In this document: one piece after another, positions 61,760 through 64,000 of the stretch
Numbering within the stretch: position 1 is the first letter of the stretch
How the letters are laid out: each line of letters begins with the position of its first letter
Assembly (NCBI GenBank): GCA_024138015.1
Contig: JAMXBB010000011.1
Location: 39,359,068-39,423,067, forward strand
Length of the DNA stretch: 64,000 bases
Source: Lumnitzera littorea
Lineage: Eukaryota > Streptophyta > Magnoliopsida > Myrtales > Combretaceae
Direction of reading: 5' to 3'
Position numbers and translations under genes: made by a program
Notes under the pieces: model-generated
What the model was told of the DNA's origin: nothing
Seen by the model: the letters and a program-made list of their open reading frames with translations, nothing else
Databases searched by the model: none

Positions 61760-63042
61760 CACAAGTGCCCACGTTGTATTACATCTTCAATTGCATTCTT
61801 GAGTTAAATGCACTCATCCGTATTGTGACCCTTGTCACAATGGAAGTCGCAGTACTTGTTTGAATTTCTTCTTAAGGGATTTCCTCGCATTCTTTCTGGC
61901 CATTAGAAGATACCTCTCTCCCCACGAACCTCCATCAAAATATCTGAGATTAGACGATTGATGGGCATAAATGTTGAGATCCTCGGTCTCTTCCTCTCGA
62001 CATCTAAGCCATTGTCATTGTCTGTGCCAAGTCTATCCTTAGCATTTTTTAGTTTGTCATTCTTTCCATCTCCTCTACTTTGATCAGCTTCTCGCCGTAC
62101 CTCTATGTTATCTTCATGTCAGATGTATGAGGTGGCTTTAGCCTTAAACTCAACAAAAGTTTTTGGCTTGTTTTTTGCGAGAGACTTGAAAAAGTCTCCA
62201 TGAGGCTTGACTTCGTCAATTACGATGTTGAGGGCTGTACTCATATCTAATTCTCTGATTTAGACCATCCCGACCATGAATCTGGCCAAATAGTCCCTGA
62301 TTGACTCATTGAACTTTTATTTGATGGTGTTGAGGATTGAAGAGTCCTTAATAGGAAGCTTACTAGTAAGGGAGTGTTGAAGGAACACTTCTACTAGTTC
62401 ATCAAAACATGAATTGGTATTAAGCTTAAGGTGTTTGAACCATGTGCTAGTTGCATTCCTCAAGGTTGAGGGAAAGGTTTGATAGGCCACTGCGTCACTT
62501 AAACCATGCAACTTGGCCAATGTACGGTAGTACTCTAAGTAGTCTTCGGGGTCCTTCATCCTATCATATGTTTTAAATTGAGGTAGCTTAACGTACCAAG
62601 GTATTACTTCTTCCAAAACCTTTGGGATAAGGGGACTTTTCTTAATTCGGAACTGTTTAGTCGCTGTAACAAGGGTGTTGACATGCGACGGTCTCGCATG
62701 ATGCACATACTGCTGTTGCTTGCCCTTATCAACCTTCTTGAAATCAGGAGTTGTGGGTCACGTTGGAACCTTAGTTTGCTTTTTTGTCAATTCAAGTGAA
62801 TAAATGGAATCGTCGGTATTGTTGGCATCATGATCACCATGTTCATTGTCTTGATTCGGGTGAAAATTTTTATGGAGAAAATCAAGGATTTGTTCGTGTT
62901 TTTTATTTAACTCAGAATTTTCTTTGGCTAAATTGAGATAAAGCTGCTTGACTCGAGCCATTTGTTATTCATCAGCAAGTCGACCCCCTCCTTCAGGGTG
63001 TTTACCATCACCTGTACTTCGTGTCGTCCTAGTTCTAGTCAT
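61760..63042 (-). pseudogene. gag of element D
   Basis: The start at 63,042 (MTRTRTTRSTGDGKHP) is soon interrupted by a stop. 62,961-62,758 continues with MARVKQLYLNLAKEN. The capsid domain lies at 62,706-62,317 (QFKTYDRMKDPEDYLEYYRT, then AFPSTL-like TFPSTLRNATSTWFKHL). A zinc-binding segment at about 61,860-61,800 reads YCDFHCDKGHNTDEC, then LKNAIEDVIQRGHL. The pattern is typical for Tat gag. Confidence 0.86.
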
Positions 63043-63055
63043 GTAGTCGTATTTA

Positions 63056-63075
63056 GAGAAAAATAGATGGCGCCA
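63056..63075 (-). other. Primer binding site of element D
   Basis: On the minus strand TGGCGCCATC begins two bases after the LTR end. TGGCGCC matches the 3' end of tRNA-Asp-type primers, but similarity is limited to about the first seven bases. Confidence 0.55.
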
Positions 63076-63077
63076 AA

Positions 63078-63543
63078 TGTTGTTGGTAAATTTTGGGGTC
63101 AAGAAATAGTCCTGCAAAAGAGAGTAAAATACTTAGTATCGGGGCTAGTCCGGTCAGCCACTTCAATACCTAAGTTAGAATGGTGATTTGGTATAATAAG
63201 TATGAGAATAAAAAGCACTAAAGAGCTCTTACAGAGTTTCTTTCCGCTATTTATAGACGGTTGTTGTGTCTAAGGTAATTGCCGAGATAATTGTTAAGAC
63301 ATATGGAGAGCTCTTGACTTGACATCTCCCTTAATATGTAGGGATAGCAAGTGGTTGTAAAATATAGTCGTGCTTATAATAACTGTTCGTACTATAGATT
63401 TGAATTCAAACCAGGAGCGTTTACTGTACTTGGCACAAGTGCCGACTGTCTTCTATAGAGTATGAATGCCGAGAGATTCAATTACTTGGCTTCTTGGCCG
63501 ACAAAAGGATGAATGTAAGTTGAACGAAAACTAACTATGAACA
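63078..63543 (-). repeat. 5' LTR of element D
   Basis: 466 bp, equal in length to the left LTR. A minus-strand TATAAATAG at 63,247-63,255 is the likely promoter. It is followed on the right by the duplication taaag. Confidence 0.9.
63247..63255 (-). promoter_or_regulatory. TATA box in the 5' LTR of element D
   Basis: TATAAATAG on the minus strand, in the transcription direction of gag-pol. In the other LTR the same site reads TATAAATAA. Confidence 0.5.
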
Positions 63544-63548
63544 TAAAG

Positions 63549-64000
63549 TAATCTAAACTAAAGGAAAAAGGGAATTAGGTTTTTTCATTTTTATCATCGC
63601 ACCGTAGTTGTTTATATACTCACTATTCGGGATCAGACGTACATAGTTCTTTTAATGAAAAATTTAGTAGGTTAAGTTGATTTTAATTTTTGAAAACAAT
63701 CGAGTTTATGTTTTCTACTCAATTTAGTTCATTTAAGAAAATTTCTAAAAGGTCCTAAATTGGATTTTATTTTTGAAAATTCTAGATGATCCTAATTTGG
63801 AAAATTGTTGATTTATTTTTATTTCATTTTTTTGAAAATCAATTTTTTAAGTGATAAAACAATTTTATTATTTATTTATTTTTACTTATTATTTATTCCT
63901 TCTACTTTTTTATTTTTTGTAATTTTTTGGCTAAAATACGAAAATAAATAAATAAAAACTAAACTAAAAAATTCTTCCTTTTTTTTCTTTTCTTTCCCTT
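63549..64000. other. Right flank of element D, continuation of repeat I
   Basis: Very AT-rich, with T- and A-rich tracts and no ORF. By the duplication it should be contiguous with 52,841-53,246 before D inserted. It runs off the window. Confidence 0.5.

Larger units (their letters stand above)
53247..63543 (-). mobile_element. Element D: Tat-lineage Ty3/gypsy element with antisense extra gene
   Basis: A 10.3-kb element on the minus strand, complete in structure. It has two 466-bp LTRs, a TGGCGCC-type primer site next to the right LTR, then gag, protease, RT, RNase H and integrase, a tandem-repeat block, an extra gene on the opposite strand, a purine tract, and the left LTR. Pol sequence (WLANCVLVKKSNGKWRMC, LNKACPKD, NNNETEYEAL) is characteristic of the plant Tat group, whose members are known to carry extra ORFs, sometimes antisense, between pol and the 3' LTR. 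The two LTRs differ at about 46 of 466 sites by hand alignment, nearly all transitions. All ORFs are broken. Confidence 0.9.

Noticed and set aside
1..64000. CRISPR array, bacterial operon or phage-like system
   Set aside because: No regularly spaced repeats with unique spacers, no compact gene runs and no ribosome-binding sites. The window is eukaryotic and plant-like.

Overview
The window is a piece of plant nuclear genome, most likely from a eudicot. The evidence is plant Ty3/gypsy retrotransposons with tRNA-Met primer sites, a spliced plant NRT1/PTR transporter gene, AT-rich intergenic DNA and short plant-type introns. It is repeat-dominated: I see one intact host gene, one broken host gene and one 18S rDNA fragment. 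Everything else that codes is decayed retrotransposon.

Layout, left to right. (1) 1-11,989 is element B, a minus-strand Ty3/gypsy element whose 5' LTR is 11,112-11,989 and whose 3' end lies off the left edge. It is split by element A (939-7,358, plus strand, 879-bp LTRs, target duplication aatac/agcac) and by a solo LTR (7,898-8,874). (2) 12,393-28,146 is a calmodulin-like (EF-hand) pseudogene on the minus strand. It is cut in two by element E (12,615-28,044, exact duplication attct). E itself carries two long solo-LTR-like insertions (F 15,477-19,263; G 20,553-23,944, exact gtagg duplication), a ~0.95-kb unknown insertion and a 574-bp MITE-like insertion in its 3' LTR. (3) 28,147-36,879 is non-coding. 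It holds another long solo LTR (H 30,851-33,699, exact catga duplication), a G25 tract and an antisense 18S rRNA fragment. (4) 36,880-41,944 (minus) is an intact four-exon NPF5-type transporter gene of 578 aa. (5) 41,945-47,550 is AT-rich intergenic DNA with a cluster of small palindromes. (6) 47,551-64,000 is element C (same family as A, cut at about 52,840). It abuts a second repeat (I), which is interrupted by element D (53,247-63,543). D is a Tat-lineage Ty3/gypsy element on the minus strand. It has an antisense, apparently intron-containing extra gene and a ~600-bp tandem repeat between pol and the 3' LTR.

Elements A, B, C and E are relatives: LTRs of 878-905 bp, ends like TGATAGGAATC...GCATCA, a TATAAATA box, and a primer site like TTGGTATCAAAGC. 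All are defective through stops, frameshifts and lost catalytic residues. The damage is strongly biased to C-to-T and G-to-A transitions, as expected for methylated, silenced repeats. Only the NPF gene looks functional. I found no tRNA gene, CRISPR array or bacterial-type feature.
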